Of a DNA stretch of 64,000 nt, positions 8,614 to 16,828 are shown piece after piece (position 1 is the stretch's first letter; every line of letters begins with the position of its first letter). This stretch comes from Paludibacter sp. Its GTDB lineage: Bacteria; Bacteroidota; Bacteroidia; Bacteroidales; Paludibacteraceae. The notes under the pieces were generated by a model. It made no database searches, had not been told where the DNA came from, and saw nothing but the letters and a program-made list of their open reading frames with translations. The position numbers and the translations under genes are program-made. The stretch spans positions 19,013 to 83,012 of the forward strand of contig JANJVQ010000001.1 in NCBI GenBank assembly GCA_024710005.1, in the 5' to 3' direction.

Positions 8614-8652
8614 AAACAAACTTAAAGACTTTTACTTTAAGTTTGTTTTTTG
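8614..8652 (+). terminator. Intrinsic terminator after HU and the small basic gene
   Basis: Perfect 14-bp stem AAACAAACTTAAAG / CTTTAAGTTTGTTT with a 7-base loop, followed by Ts. Confidence 0.8.
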
Positions 8653-8688
8653 TTTGAGCGAAAACAAAAACATTAAATCATAAATAAA

Positions 8689-10275
8689 GTGGATAGCGAA
8701 TTTGTAGTAGATGTACAACCATCTGAAATTTCAATTGCGCTGCTGGAAAACAAAAGACTGGTTGAATTCAACCGCGAAAGCCGTGAAGCACGGTTTGCCG
8801 TAGGGAATATCTACCTGGGAAGGGTTAAGAAATTAATGCCCGGTTTAAATGCAGCATTTGTAGATGTTGGTTTCGAAAAAGACGCTTTTCTTCATTATCT
8901 TGATTTAGGATCCAATTTCAACACCCTTAACCAATTTACAACGCAGGTGCTGAGCGACCGTAAAAAAGCGCCTTCGATAAATAAGGTTAAACACCATCCG
9001 GAAATTGACAAAAACGGTTCAATCGGTGATGTTCTTAAAACAGGACAGGATATCTTGGTTCAGGTAGCCAAAGAACCTATCTCTACAAAAGGACCCCGAC
9101 TGACAGCCGAAGTTTCGATTGCCGGAAGATTTTTAGTACTGATTCCATTTGCCGACAAGGTTTCCGTTTCTCAGAAGATTACTTCTGAAGAAGAAAGAAT
9201 ACGGCTTAAACAACTGATTCAAAGCATTAAACCCAAAGGATTTGGGGTAATTGTAAGAACAGTTGCAGAAGATAAAAAAGTAGCGGAATTAGTCAACGAA
9301 CTCAATATCTTAGTGAAACGCTGGGAAGAAGCGATTGCAAAATTGCAACAAGCCAAAGGTATTTCACTGATTTTAGAAGAATTAGGTCGCACGGTGGGAA
9401 TAATTAGAGATTTATTCAACACCAGTTACAACAATATCCACGTAAACGATCCGGATATTTTTACAGAAGTCAGAGATTATGTAGAACTGATTGCACCGGA
9501 CCGAAAAGATATTGTGAAACTTTATAAAGATGACACACCGATTTTTGATCATTTCGGCATTACCAAGCAGATTAAATCCGGCTTTGGTAAAACGGTATCT
9601 TTCAAAAGCGGTGCTTATCTGATCATCGAACACACAGAAGCGTTGCATGTTATTGACGTTAACAGCGGAAACAGATCCAAGAATTCAGCCGGACAAGAAG
9701 GCAATGCATTGGATGTGAATCTGGCTGCTGCAGATGAAATCGCACGTCAGTTACGCTTGCGCGATATGGGTGGTATTATCGTTGTTGACTTTATCGACAT
9801 GCACGAAAATGAAAACAGGCAAAAACTGTATGACAGAATGCGTGATTCCATGTCGAACGACAGAGCAAAACACAACATATTACCACTCAGCAAGTTTGGT
9901 TTAATGCAAATGACCCGGCAACGGGTTCGCCCTGTCACCGATATCAACATTGAAGAAAAGTGCCCGACCTGCTTGGGAACCGGGAAAATGCAACCTTCAA
10001 TATTATTTGTCGATCAGATAGAAGAAAAAATTGACCATTTGGTGAATGGTCTTAAAATTAAAAAATTTGCATTGCACATTCATCCGTATGTTGAGGCTTT
10101 TATCTCTAAAGGCATCAGTTCATTGAAGTTGAAATGGAAACTCAAATATGGTGTAGGCTGTAAAATCATTGCCTCACAAGAAATGGGATTCCTGCAATAC
10201 AAATTTTACGATGGTAAGGGGAATGAAATTAACCTGAAACAGGAATTGGAAAAGCATGATGAAATCAAAGCTTGA
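8689..10275 (+). CDS. rng: Ribonuclease G/E family endoribonuclease
   Basis: Cleaves single-stranded RNA in rRNA maturation and mRNA decay. The start is GTG: the N-terminus DSEFVVDVQPSEISIALLENKRLVE is the conserved RNase G opening and no ATG precedes it. An S1-like domain spans about 35-150 (YLGRVKKLMPGLNAAFVDVG), followed by the catalytic part with the metal-binding aspartates in HVIDVNSGN and GGIIVVDFIDM, and the zinc-link motif CPTCLGTG near residue 426. At 528 aa it is RNase G size and lacks the long RNase E C-terminal scaffold. A strong terminator follows the stop. Confidence 0.95.
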   Translation: MDSEFVVDVQPSEISIALLENKRLVEFNRESREARFAVGNIYLGRVKKLMPGLNAAFVDVGFEKDAFLHYLDLGSNFNTLNQFTTQVLSDRKKAPSINKVKHHPEIDKNGSIGDVLKTGQDILVQVAKEPISTKGPRLTAEVSIAGRFLVLIPFADKVSVSQKITSEEERIRLKQLIQSIKPKGFGVIVRTVAEDKKVAELVNELNILVKRWEEAIAKLQQAKGISLILEELGRTVGIIRDLFNTSYNNIHVNDPDIFTEVRDYVELIAPDRKDIVKLYKDDTPIFDHFGITKQIKSGFGKTVSFKSGAYLIIEHTEALHVIDVNSGNRSKNSAGQEGNALDVNLAAADEIARQLRLRDMGGIIVVDFIDMHENENRQKLYDRMRDSMSNDRAKHNILPLSKFGLMQMTRQRVRPVTDINIEEKCPTCLGTGKMQPSILFVDQIEEKIDHLVNGLKIKKFALHIHPYVEAFISKGISSLKLKWKLKYGVGCKIIASQEMGFLQYKFYDGKGNEINLKQELEKHDEIKA

Positions 10276-10279
10276 ATTA

Positions 10280-10312
10280 AAGGCCGTACTGCATTGTACG
10301 GCCTTTTTTTTT
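10280..10312 (+). terminator. Intrinsic terminator of rng
   Basis: Perfect 10-bp stem AAGGCCGTAC / GTACGGCCTT, 6-base loop, followed by a run of Ts. Confidence 0.9.
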
Positions 10313-10332
10313 GAAAAAAAACTTCGAGAGTA

Positions 10333-10363
10333 TTTGCTATTTCTAAAAAAGAGCGTATATTTG
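10333..10363 (+). promoter_or_regulatory. Bacteroidota-type promoter of the tRNA-Gly transcript
   Basis: TTTG (10333-10336), 19 bases, TATATTTG (10356-10363): a perfect consensus match. Transcription would start near 10370, before a small hairpin (CCGATT-GCG-AATCGG, 10368-10382), so the two 79-bp units that follow would be transcribed ahead of the tRNA. Confidence 0.75.
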
Positions 10364-10389
10364 CACTCCGATTGCGAATCGGGGTATTT

Positions 10390-10547
10390 GCGAAAATAGC
10401 TCAGTTGCCAGAGAATAGACAACAATATGCTCTACCAACTGAGATTAAGTAAGGAAAGTTTATATAATGCGAAAATAGCTCAGTTGCCAGAGAATAAATA
10501 ACAATATGCTCTACCAACTGAGATTAAGTAAGGAAAGTTTGTACAAT
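10390..10547 (+). repeat. Two 79-bp tRNA-derived foldback units preceding tRNA-Gly
   Basis: Units start at 10390 and 10469 with exactly 79-base spacing, and the intact tRNA starts at 10548 in the same register. Each unit opens with GCGAAAATAGCTCAGTTG, identical to tRNA-Gly positions 1-18, then CCAGAGAATA. About 13 bases later it carries ATGCTCTACCAACTGAG, the exact reverse complement of tRNA-Gly 10558-10574 (D-stem, D-loop and following bases). Within a unit the sense and antisense parts can form a 14-position stem with two mismatches. The rest (ATTAAGTAAGGAAAGTTT) is not tRNA-like. No anticodon or T-arm is present, so these are not tRNA genes. Confidence 0.9.
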
Positions 10548-10620
10548 GCGAAAATAGCTCAGTTGGTAGAGCATAACCTTGCCAAGGTTAGGGTCGCGGG
10601 TTCGAGTCCCGTTTTTCGCT
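10548..10620 (+). tRNA. tRNA-Gly (anticodon GCC)
   Basis: Acceptor stem GCGAAAA/TTTTCGC with discriminator T. The D-arm GCTCAGTTGGTAGAGC is intact, the anticodon loop is TTGCCAA (anticodon GCC), and the T-arm CGGGTTCGAGTCCCG is intact. CCA is not encoded. Confidence 0.96.
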
Positions 10621-10628
10621 CAAAACAT

Positions 10629-10653
10629 AGTGAAACGGCGCGTTTCACTTTTT
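10629..10653 (+). terminator. Hairpin between tRNA-Gly and tRNA-Leu
   Basis: AGTGAAAC / GTTTCACT 8-bp stem with a 5-base loop, then TTTTTC. It resembles a terminator, but no obvious separate promoter precedes the next tRNA, so it may be a partial terminator or a processing signal. Confidence 0.5.
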
Positions 10654-10674
10654 CATGAAGTATTACTACCATCT

Positions 10675-10758
10675 GCCCAGATGGTGAAATTGGTAGACAC
10701 GCTAGTTTCAGGGACTAGTGGCCGCAAGGCTGTGCAGGTTCGAGTCCTGTTCTGGGCA
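10675..10758 (+). tRNA. tRNA-Leu (anticodon CAG)
   Basis: Acceptor GCCCAGA/TCTGGGC, discriminator A. Anticodon stem CTAGT/ACTAG with loop TTCAGGG gives CAG. The long variable arm is GGCCGCAAGGCT and the T-loop is TTCGAGT. Confidence 0.95.
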
Positions 10759-10772
10759 CACTTTAACTTCAT

Positions 10773-10856
10773 GCGCAGGTGGTGAAATTGGTATACACGC
10801 TACTTTGAGGGGGTAGTGCCGGTTACGGCGTGTGAGTTCGAGTCTCATCCTGCGCA
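10773..10856 (+). tRNA. tRNA-Leu (anticodon GAG)
   Basis: Acceptor GCGCAGG/CCTGCGC, discriminator A. Anticodon stem CTACT/GGTAG with loop TTGAGGG gives GAG. A long variable arm is present. The following bases read CCA (10857-10859), so this tRNA may have an encoded CCA, directly before the stop of the convergent transporter gene. Confidence 0.94.
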
Positions 10857-10860
10857 CCAA

Positions 10861-11757
10861 TCATTTCTTTACATACGGTTCCGTATGAATATTTGTTACT
10901 GTTTTTTCTCCGAATTTCTCTCTTAAACTGACTTCAATCTCAGTTGCTACATCATGTGATTTCACAAAGCTGATGTCTTTATCTAATTTAATGTGCACGT
11001 CAATCGCGAAGATATTACCTATTTTGCGTGTTTTCAGGTTATGTTGAAAGATAACATCCGGATGTGACTCAATTACATCGATAATCGACTTCTCTGTTTC
11101 CTGAGGCAATGACCTTTCGAGTAATTCATGTATACTTGGCATCCCGAGTTCAAAAGCAACCTTGAGAATAAAGAAACTGACGATAACCCCGGCTATGGGG
11201 TCGAGTATCCGCCATGATTCGCCTAAGAATATAGCACCGGAAATACCGAGGGCAGTCCCGATGGAAGAAAAGGCATCGGAACGGTGATGCCAGGCATTGG
11301 CTATTACAGCATTGCTGTTGATTTTATCACCTACAATCTTCGTGTACCAGAATAAAGCTTCTTTGGATATGATAGAAATAATTGCTGCGAACAATGCCAG
11401 ATAAGTAGGTTGTTCCAGTACCCCACCATTAACAACCTGTATTATTTTGGATATACCACTCCAGAAAATACCAATTCCCACCAATATCAAAGCCAGACTA
11501 ATCAACAATGTGGCAAAAGTTTCATACTTACCATGACCATACCGGTGATCTTCATCTTTTTCTTTTCCGGATATGCCAATGAAAATAATCACAAACAGGT
11601 CGGTAATAAAATCAGACAACGAATGAATACCATCCGCAATCATGGCTGTACTTTTACCTAAAAAACCGGCGATAATTTTCAATATGGTTAAAACCATATT
11701 AACTGCAAATCCAACCCAGGTAACTTTCCTGGCTTCCTTTACTCTATTCATAATCAT
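10861..11757 (-). CDS. Cation diffusion facilitator family transporter (FieF/MamB-like)
   Basis: Proton-coupled divalent metal exporter in the inner membrane. Six predicted membrane helices in the first 215 residues carry the A-site motifs HSLSD (helix 2) and HHRSD (helix 5). With His/Asp at both positions this is the pattern usually associated with zinc rather than iron. The cytoplasmic C-terminal domain (about 215-298) has the usual HDVATEIE and HTEP histidines. It has the HRYGHGKYE loop after helix 2 typical of the FieF-like group. It lies 3 bases behind a second CDF gene, with which it is probably co-transcribed. Confidence 0.9.
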   Translation of the reverse strand: MIMNRVKEARKVTWVGFAVNMVLTILKIIAGFLGKSTAMIADGIHSLSDFITDLFVIIFIGISGKEKDEDHRYGHGKYETFATLLISLALILVGIGIFWSGISKIIQVVNGGVLEQPTYLALFAAIISIISKEALFWYTKIVGDKINSNAVIANAWHHRSDAFSSIGTALGISGAIFLGESWRILDPIAGVIVSFFILKVAFELGMPSIHELLERSLPQETEKSIIDVIESHPDVIFQHNLKTRKIGNIFAIDVHIKLDKDISFVKSHDVATEIEVSLREKFGEKTVTNIHTEPYVKK

Positions 11758-11760
11758 AAT

Positions 11761-12684
11761 TTAATGTGAACAATTTTCGAAGCAACAACTCTCATTTTTT
11801 GTTTCGAATTCTATGGTTGCATGTTGAATATTCAAGGTTTTCAGTTCGTCCCTGACTTTGTTCTTCAATACAGATATTTCATCCAGTGTCAGCGCTTTAT
11901 TCAAAACAATGTGGGTAGTTACTACATTATATTCTCCATCTACCGACCAACTGTGAAAATCATGCATGGATTCAACATCTTCAAATGCAGTTATTCGTTC
12001 CTTTATTTCATCCATGTCAATTTCATCGGGAGTTCCCTGAAGAATGATGTGCATGCTGGATTTGATATTCCGGAATACATGTATCAGGATGTAAATTGAA
12101 ATCAATACCGACAAAATCGGGTCAATTACAGGCACATCAAAAAAATACATGATGACAGAGCCAATCAGGATAGCCCCCCACCCCAGCACATCTTCCCACA
12201 GATGCAACGATACCACCTTTTCATTCAGAGAACTACCTTTTCTTAATCGCAATACAGCTACTCCGTTTATGATAATTCCCAGAATCGCCAATAGAAACAT
12301 ACCTTCCACATTTGTTTCCTGGGGATTGAATATACGGGGAACCGTTTCGAACAGAATAAGGATGCTACCTACCAGCAAAACGACCGAATTGATGATTGCA
12401 CCCAACAGAGAAAAACGCTTGTAACCATAAGAATACTTCTCATCACTTCCTTTTTTCGACAATCTTTGAAAGTACCAGGCCAATCCAAGCGAAATGCTAT
12501 CGCCGAAATCATGTACGGCATCTGAAAGAATCGCAACGCTATTTGTCAGTAATCCGCCTATGATTTCTATGATGGTAAAACCAAAGTTCAGGAAAAAAGC
12601 GATACCTATATTTTTCTCACTGTTGTGGTGGTGATGATCTGAGCTTTTAATTTGATGCATGATGCGTGATATAATATGAAACAA
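11761..12684 (-). CDS. Cation diffusion facilitator family transporter (CzcD/ZitB-like)
   Basis: Zinc/cadmium-type exporter of the inner membrane. The cytoplasmic N-terminus has a HHHHN metal-binding cluster (about residues 17-21). Helix 2 carries HDFGD and helix 5 HLWED, giving two His/Asp pairs as in CzcD and ZitB. The C-terminus ends ESCCFENCSH, a Cys/His tail that may bind metal. Length (307 aa) is normal. It is upstream of the FieF-like gene by 3 bases. Two different CDF subfamilies in one unit may give different metal ranges or affinities. Confidence 0.9.
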   Translation of the reverse strand: MFHIISRIMHQIKSSDHHHHNSEKNIGIAFFLNFGFTIIEIIGGLLTNSVAILSDAVHDFGDSISLGLAWYFQRLSKKGSDEKYSYGYKRFSLLGAIINSVVLLVGSILILFETVPRIFNPQETNVEGMFLLAILGIIINGVAVLRLRKGSSLNEKVVSLHLWEDVLGWGAILIGSVIMYFFDVPVIDPILSVLISIYILIHVFRNIKSSMHIILQGTPDEIDMDEIKERITAFEDVESMHDFHSWSVDGEYNVVTTHIVLNKALTLDEISVLKNKVRDELKTLNIQHATIEFETKNESCCFENCSH

Positions 12685-13002
12685 AACAAATTAATTTGGT
12701 CCTTGTTCAGTGTGGAATTAATTTCAGACAAAAATAGAATTAAATAATTAATATTCATTGTTGTCAAGTGAAAAATATTGAGATTCTTCGCTACGCTCAG
12801 AATGACAGCGTGTTGTGATATGACTTTGATATTGTCATCTCGAACGAAGTAAGAGATCTTATTTATAGTTCTTAGTGCCCTATTCCGGAACTTCTGTACC
12901 GGGTTATTTGAATGATTAATATTTCAAAAAAGCCGGCAAATAAACAAGAGATTTGCAATAAAAAACGTACTTTTGTGGAAATGAGTTTAAATACTGTTTT
13001 CA
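12685..13002. repeat. 318-base intergenic region with an inverted pair of family D repeats
   Basis: There is no ORF here. Positions 12780-12806 read GAGATTCTTCGCTACGCTCA then GAATGAC, and 12833-12860 read TGTCATCTCGAACGAAGTAA then GAGATCTT. The second is an imperfect reverse complement of the first, so together they can form a hairpin of about 27 positions with a loop of about 26 bases. Related strings occur at 33779-33867 and 58292-58328. The rest is AT-rich and holds the promoter of the next gene. Confidence 0.75.
12968..12975 (+). promoter_or_regulatory. Likely -7 element for the TPR/PD40 gene
   Basis: TACTTTTG fits TAnnTTTG and lies 28 bases before the start codon. No TTTG is present at 19-21 bases upstream. 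Confidence 0.45.
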
Positions 13003-14412
13003 ATGAGAATTCGCCTTTTATTAATTACACTACTCTTTATTACAAATACTTTTGCACAGTCACCAGCTGAAGCTGATGCATTATTTAACGATAAAAAATA
13101 CGAAGAATCGGGACGACTCTACGCTGCTTTGTTAGAAAAACGACCAACAGACGCGTTGTATAATTACCGCTATGCCCGGTGTCGCTACGAATCGGGTGAT
13201 AACGAATCAGCCATCAGGCATTTTCTGGCCGGCGGTAACCGTTATCCCTTACGCGATTATTATCTGGCCGACAGTTATTTTCAGGAGTACCGGTTTTCAG
13301 AGGCAATTGAGTACTTCAACAATTACACCAACAGCACAACAGCTAATCAGTCATTTTTGCCTGATGTATATGATAAACTCAGAAGAGCCCGTATTGGAGC
13401 AAGGTTGATCAACCGGGTTGAAGATGTTGAGATTATAGACAGTACGGTAGTCGACAAAAAAGACTTTCTGAAATATTACCGGTTAAGCCGGGAAACCGGG
13501 AAATTTTCTGTACAGTCGGTTAATACCGCTGGAAAAGAAGCCATCGACCTGGTTACATTTATTACCCAGCGGGGAGATCGCAAAATTTTCTCAGACCTGT
13601 CAGGCAGCCGTACCGACCTCTACGCGGCAAATAAATTGCTGGATGGCTGGTCGAAACCCGAAAGGCTGTCCCAGAATGTAAATACTGTTGACGATGAAAA
13701 CTATCCCTTCTTAATGCTTGATGGTATAACCCTGTATTTTGCATCGAACAATGAAAACTCTATAGGCGGCTATGATATTTTCATTACCCGTTTTAATGCT
13801 AACACAAATGATTATCTGAATCCTGACAACATAGGTATGCCTTTTAATTCCATATTCAATGATTACATGTATGTGATTGATGAAACACTTGGTACGGGAT
13901 GGTTCGTAACTGATCGCTATCAACCAGTCAACAAGGTAATTATATATCAGTTCATAAACAGGGAAGAAAAGCAATACGTTTCAGCAGACGACATTTCGCA
14001 TCTTACCAGAGTAGCCCGACTGAAAACTTACAGAAAAGGGACACATAAAGCAAAAAAACCGGTTGATGATCTGATTAGCATTCCAGAAACAGTCACACCA
14101 CAAGCAATATTATTTATGGTAAACGATTCGGTTTCATATACCAGCACAAGTCAGTTTAAAAGCGCCCAGGCACTTAAACTGTGGAACGAATGGTACAGAG
14201 TATCCGAAGATCTGACACAGAAAGAAACTCTACTCAGGTCATTGCGCGAAGCATTTCAAACATCAGAAGATGAAATTGATAAAAAAGACCTGACTGCAGA
14301 AATCATGGAACTTGAAATACAGGTGTTGAAAAACAGGCAACTATTGAATGAAAAAATCATCAATGTTCGGAACGAAGAAATAAAATATTTACAAAACCTG
14401 CATTTGAAATAA
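13003..14412 (+). CDS. Exported TPR and PD40 beta-propeller-repeat protein
   Basis: The signal peptide MRIRLLLITLLFITNTFAQ is probably cleaved after AQ, so the protein is periplasmic or envelope-associated. Residues about 20-120 are TPR-like (YNYRYARCRYESGD, DYYLADSYFQEYRFSEA). Residues about 170-310 hold PD40/TolB-type propeller strands, including ENYPFLMLDGITLYFASN then GGYDIF. The last 80 residues are a charged coiled coil. The TPR-PD40 order recalls the front part of PorE/OmpA-like envelope proteins, but the C-terminal OmpA domain is absent. Function unknown; likely a scaffold. It is followed after 33 bases by the nfeD/floA pair. Confidence 0.8.
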   Translation: MRIRLLLITLLFITNTFAQSPAEADALFNDKKYEESGRLYAALLEKRPTDALYNYRYARCRYESGDNESAIRHFLAGGNRYPLRDYYLADSYFQEYRFSEAIEYFNNYTNSTTANQSFLPDVYDKLRRARIGARLINRVEDVEIIDSTVVDKKDFLKYYRLSRETGKFSVQSVNTAGKEAIDLVTFITQRGDRKIFSDLSGSRTDLYAANKLLDGWSKPERLSQNVNTVDDENYPFLMLDGITLYFASNNENSIGGYDIFITRFNANTNDYLNPDNIGMPFNSIFNDYMYVIDETLGTGWFVTDRYQPVNKVIIYQFINREEKQYVSADDISHLTRVARLKTYRKGTHKAKKPVDDLISIPETVTPQAILFMVNDSVSYTSTSQFKSAQALKLWNEWYRVSEDLTQKETLLRSLREAFQTSEDEIDKKDLTAEIMELEIQVLKNRQLLNEKIINVRNEEIKYLQNLHLK

Positions 14413-14445
14413 ATTTTCGATATATTTACACAATTTTTTAATCCT

Positions 14446-14922
14446 ATGGAAATTGTAGTTGTCTTAATTCTCCTGTTGGTGGCAGTCGGACTGTTATTGG
14501 TGGAAATGTTTCTGATCCCCGGTATATCTATCGCGGGTATAGGCGGACTTCTGTTTTTGGGAGGCGCTGTCTATTATGCTTACGCTTTTATTAGTCCTGA
14601 AGCCGGTCATCTCACTTTAGTTGCCGCCTTTGTCATGATGACTGTCGCAATTGTGATCTTTGTTCGTTCCAAAGCATTGGAGAAGATGTCTCTCAAAACC
14701 GAGATTGACGGAAAAAATGATCCTTTACAAGGAATTGAACTGAAAGTAGGCGACAAAGGAACTACCATCTCACGTTTGGCTCCCATGGGCAAAATCAGGG
14801 TAAACGGTCATATCGTGGAAGCTAAAGCAATGGATGACTTTATTGATCAGGAAGAAAATGTGGTTATTATTAAAGTGCAATCGACCAATGTATTAGTAGA
14901 AAGAAGTCCCGAAAACAAATAA
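14446..14922 (+). CDS. Short NfeD-family membrane protein (flotillin partner)
   Basis: 158 residues: three to four membrane helices in the first 75 residues (VEMFLIPGISIAGIGGLLFL), then an OB-fold domain (about 95-150, with GDKGTTISRLAPMGKIRVNG and VVIIKVQSTNVLVE). It lacks the ClpP-like protease domain of long NfeD proteins. This short form is normally encoded next to a flotillin, as here, and is thought to bind it in membrane microdomains. A long NfeD with protease domain is encoded at 56051-57448. Confidence 0.88.
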   Translation: MEIVVVLILLLVAVGLLLVEMFLIPGISIAGIGGLLFLGGAVYYAYAFISPEAGHLTLVAAFVMMTVAIVIFVRSKALEKMSLKTEIDGKNDPLQGIELKVGDKGTTISRLAPMGKIRVNGHIVEAKAMDDFIDQEENVVIIKVQSTNVLVERSPENK

Positions 14923-14946
14923 ATGTTTAATTAAAAATAGAAAATT

Positions 14947-15933
14947 ATGGCGATTATTGAAATTATCGGATTTGGTATATTAGGTATCCTCATCCTGCTT
15001 TTCTTTTATTACGTTCCATTCCTGCTTTGGCTTTCCGCTAAAGTCTCAGGAGTAAGTATTTCATTGATACAATTATTTCTGATGCGCATCAGAAAAGTTC
15101 CTCCACATACCATTGTAGCTTGTATGATTGAGGCTCACAAAGCGGATTTGCATGAGATTACACGCGACGGGCTGGAAGCGCATTACCTGGCAGGCGGTCA
15201 TATCGAAAGAGTGGTTCACGCGCTGGTATCAGCATCCAAAGCAAACATCGATCTATCCTTTAAAATGGCTACTGCCATCGACTTAGCTGGTCGTGATGTA
15301 TTTCAGGCTGTTCAGATGTCGGTAAATCCGAAGGTAATCGACACTCCTCCTGTTGCCGCTGTGGCCAAAGATGGTATTCAGCTGATTGCAAAAGCACGTG
15401 TAACGGTAAGAGCCAACATCAAACAATTGGTTGGAGGTGCCGGAGAAGAAACCATTCTGGCGCGTGTTGGAGAAGGAATCGTATCTTCCATCGGTTCTTC
15501 AGAATCGCATAAAACAGTACTTGAAAATCCGGATTCAATCTCCAAATTGGTATTGAAAAAAGGACTGGATGCCGGAACTGCTTTTGAAATTCTATCCATT
15601 GACATCGCGGATATCGACATCGGTAAGAATATCGGTGCACAACTGCAAATGGATCAGGCAGAAGCCGATAAAAACATTGCACAGGCCAAAGCCGAAGAGC
15701 GTCGCGCCATGGCTGTTGCACTGGAACAGGAAATGAAAGCCAAAACACAGGAACAAAGAGCCAAAGTTATCGAAGCCGAAGCCGAAGTTCCAAAGGCCAT
15801 GGCAGAAGCTTTCCGCAGCGGCAACCTGGGTATCATGGATTATTACAAGATGAAAAACATCGAAGCGGATACATCCATGCGTGAGAACATTGGCAAACCG
15901 TCATCCGACAAAGGAAGTAAGGGACAAAAATAA
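14947..15933 (+). CDS. floA: Flotillin-like protein FloA
   Basis: Membrane-associated scaffold of functional microdomains. An N-terminal hydrophobic hairpin (about 5-30, [20 protein letters not shown]) is followed by an SPFH domain (about 40-220) and a C-terminal helical part rich in Ala, Glu and Lys ([20 protein letters not shown], then [17 protein letters not shown]) as in the FloA/UPF0365 family. Length (328 aa) is typical. It forms an operon with the short NfeD (24-base gap) and probably the TPR/PD40 gene. A set of strong hairpins follows the stop. Confidence 0.95.
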   Translation: MAIIEIIGFGILGILILLFFYYVPFLLWLSAKVSGVSISLIQLFLMRIRKVPPHTIVACMIEAHKADLHEITRDGLEAHYLAGGHIERVVHALVSASKANIDLSFKMATAIDLAGRDVFQAVQMSVNPKVIDTPPVAAVAKDGIQLIAKARVTVRANIKQLVGGAGEETILARVGEGIVSSIGSSESHKTVLENPDSISKLVLKKGLDAGTAFEILSIDIADIDIGKNIGAQLQMDQAEADKNIAQAKAEERRAMAVALEQEMKAKTQEQRAKVIEAEAEVPKAMAEAFRSGNLGIMDYYKMKNIEADTSMRENIGKPSSDKGSKGQK

Positions 15934-15943
15934 AACGCTGAAA

Positions 15944-16023
15944 ATACACCACCTATAACACACCATAGGTGGTGTATTATTAACACCACTACTGGTGTGT
16001 CACATACACCACCATTGGTGTAT
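15944..16023. terminator. Cluster of three ACACCA/TGGTGT hairpins between convergent genes
   Basis: The first is a perfect 13-bp stem (15944-15956 with 15965-15977, 8-base loop). The second is ACACCA-CTAC-TGGTGT (15983-15998). The third is ATACACCA-CCAT-TGGTGTAT (16004-16023). All share the ACACCA/TGGTGT arm, so they can also pair with one another. They lie between floA and the convergent polysaccharide operon and probably act as a bidirectional terminator. Confidence 0.75.
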
Positions 16024-16826
16024 CACCCACACCAAAACCGGATTTTAACCAGTAACCATTTGATGAGATTCTTGCTCCCCTGCATAAGAAACTCATACAG
16101 CCACTCCACATAATGAGCAGACCAGCGTTGAGGATGAGTGGTAATCATTATCTTATTTGGCAACAAACCTTTCCCGACAGCATCAATCAGTTCATAAGTT
16201 GACTTGTAATCCAGCAATTGATTTACAGCTACCTTATCCCGGATGCTGAAACGGTCACCATTCCACATTCTGCCCGTATCCGTCAAATAATAAATGTCTT
16301 TCACCGCTTTCTTATGACCGGCGCCAAAGATATCGAAATAAGGTTCGCCGATGATGCCGAAGGATTGATAGTCATACTGCAACCACATATCGAGATTGTT
16401 AAATTTACTCCAGGGACAACCATCCATGGCCATGGTTTTAATAGGTGTCAGTGCCTGCATCTTAGCCATATTAAGCTGAAACAGTCCGAGTGCTTTTTCT
16501 GCATCTCCCTGCGCATCAACCCAATCTCGGTAATGATAACCGATTTCGTGACCCATAGCCGCAATTCTCCTGATTATACCCGGATGAAAAACCGATTTTC
16601 GGGTCAGCCAGTAATAAGTAGCCTTAATTTTCATTGCCGATTCGACTCGGGCAATTTGTAATGCATGACCGGGCAATTTATCAATATCATGCCTTAAAAT
16701 GATATACTTCTCTATCCCTGCTGCTTTTCCTTCACACCAGTCAGCAAAAGTAAAGAATTCATATCCGGCAGATTGTAAATTCAGTAACAACTCCCGGTAA
16801 ACTTTGATTGTAAAATCAGCTTTCAA
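16023..16826 (-). CDS. Polysaccharide-deacetylase-like protein (WbmS-like)
   Basis: Residues about 40-150 look like a NodB-type barrel: ILRHDIDKLPGHAL places a conserved Asp pair at the first metal-site strand, and EIGYHYRDW places a metal-ligand His in the second. The canonical TFDDG is replaced by RHDID, as in the WbmS-like group found in O-antigen clusters. No signal peptide, so it may act on a cytoplasmic nucleotide sugar or lipid-linked sugar. It is the last gene of the polysaccharide operon, 2 bases behind the DUF354 gene. Whether it deacetylates is inferred from the fold only. Confidence 0.7.
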   Translation of the reverse strand: MKADFTIKVYRELLLNLQSAGYEFFTFADWCEGKAAGIEKYIILRHDIDKLPGHALQIARVESAMKIKATYYWLTRKSVFHPGIIRRIAAMGHEIGYHYRDWVDAQGDAEKALGLFQLNMAKMQALTPIKTMAMDGCPWSKFNNLDMWLQYDYQSFGIIGEPYFDIFGAGHKKAVKDIYYLTDTGRMWNGDRFSIRDKVAVNQLLDYKSTYELIDAVGKGLLPNKIMITTHPQRWSAHYVEWLYEFLMQGSKNLIKWLLVKIRFWCG

Positions 16827-16828
16827 TA

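Noticed and set aside
10390..10547. Two extra tRNA genes or an integration (att) site
   Set aside because: The units have no anticodon stem, T-arm or 3' acceptor, and no integrase or element lies next to them; they carry an antisense D-arm instead.
10579..10785. 68-residue ORF across tRNA genes
   Set aside because: Spans tRNA-Gly and tRNA-Leu; chance frame.
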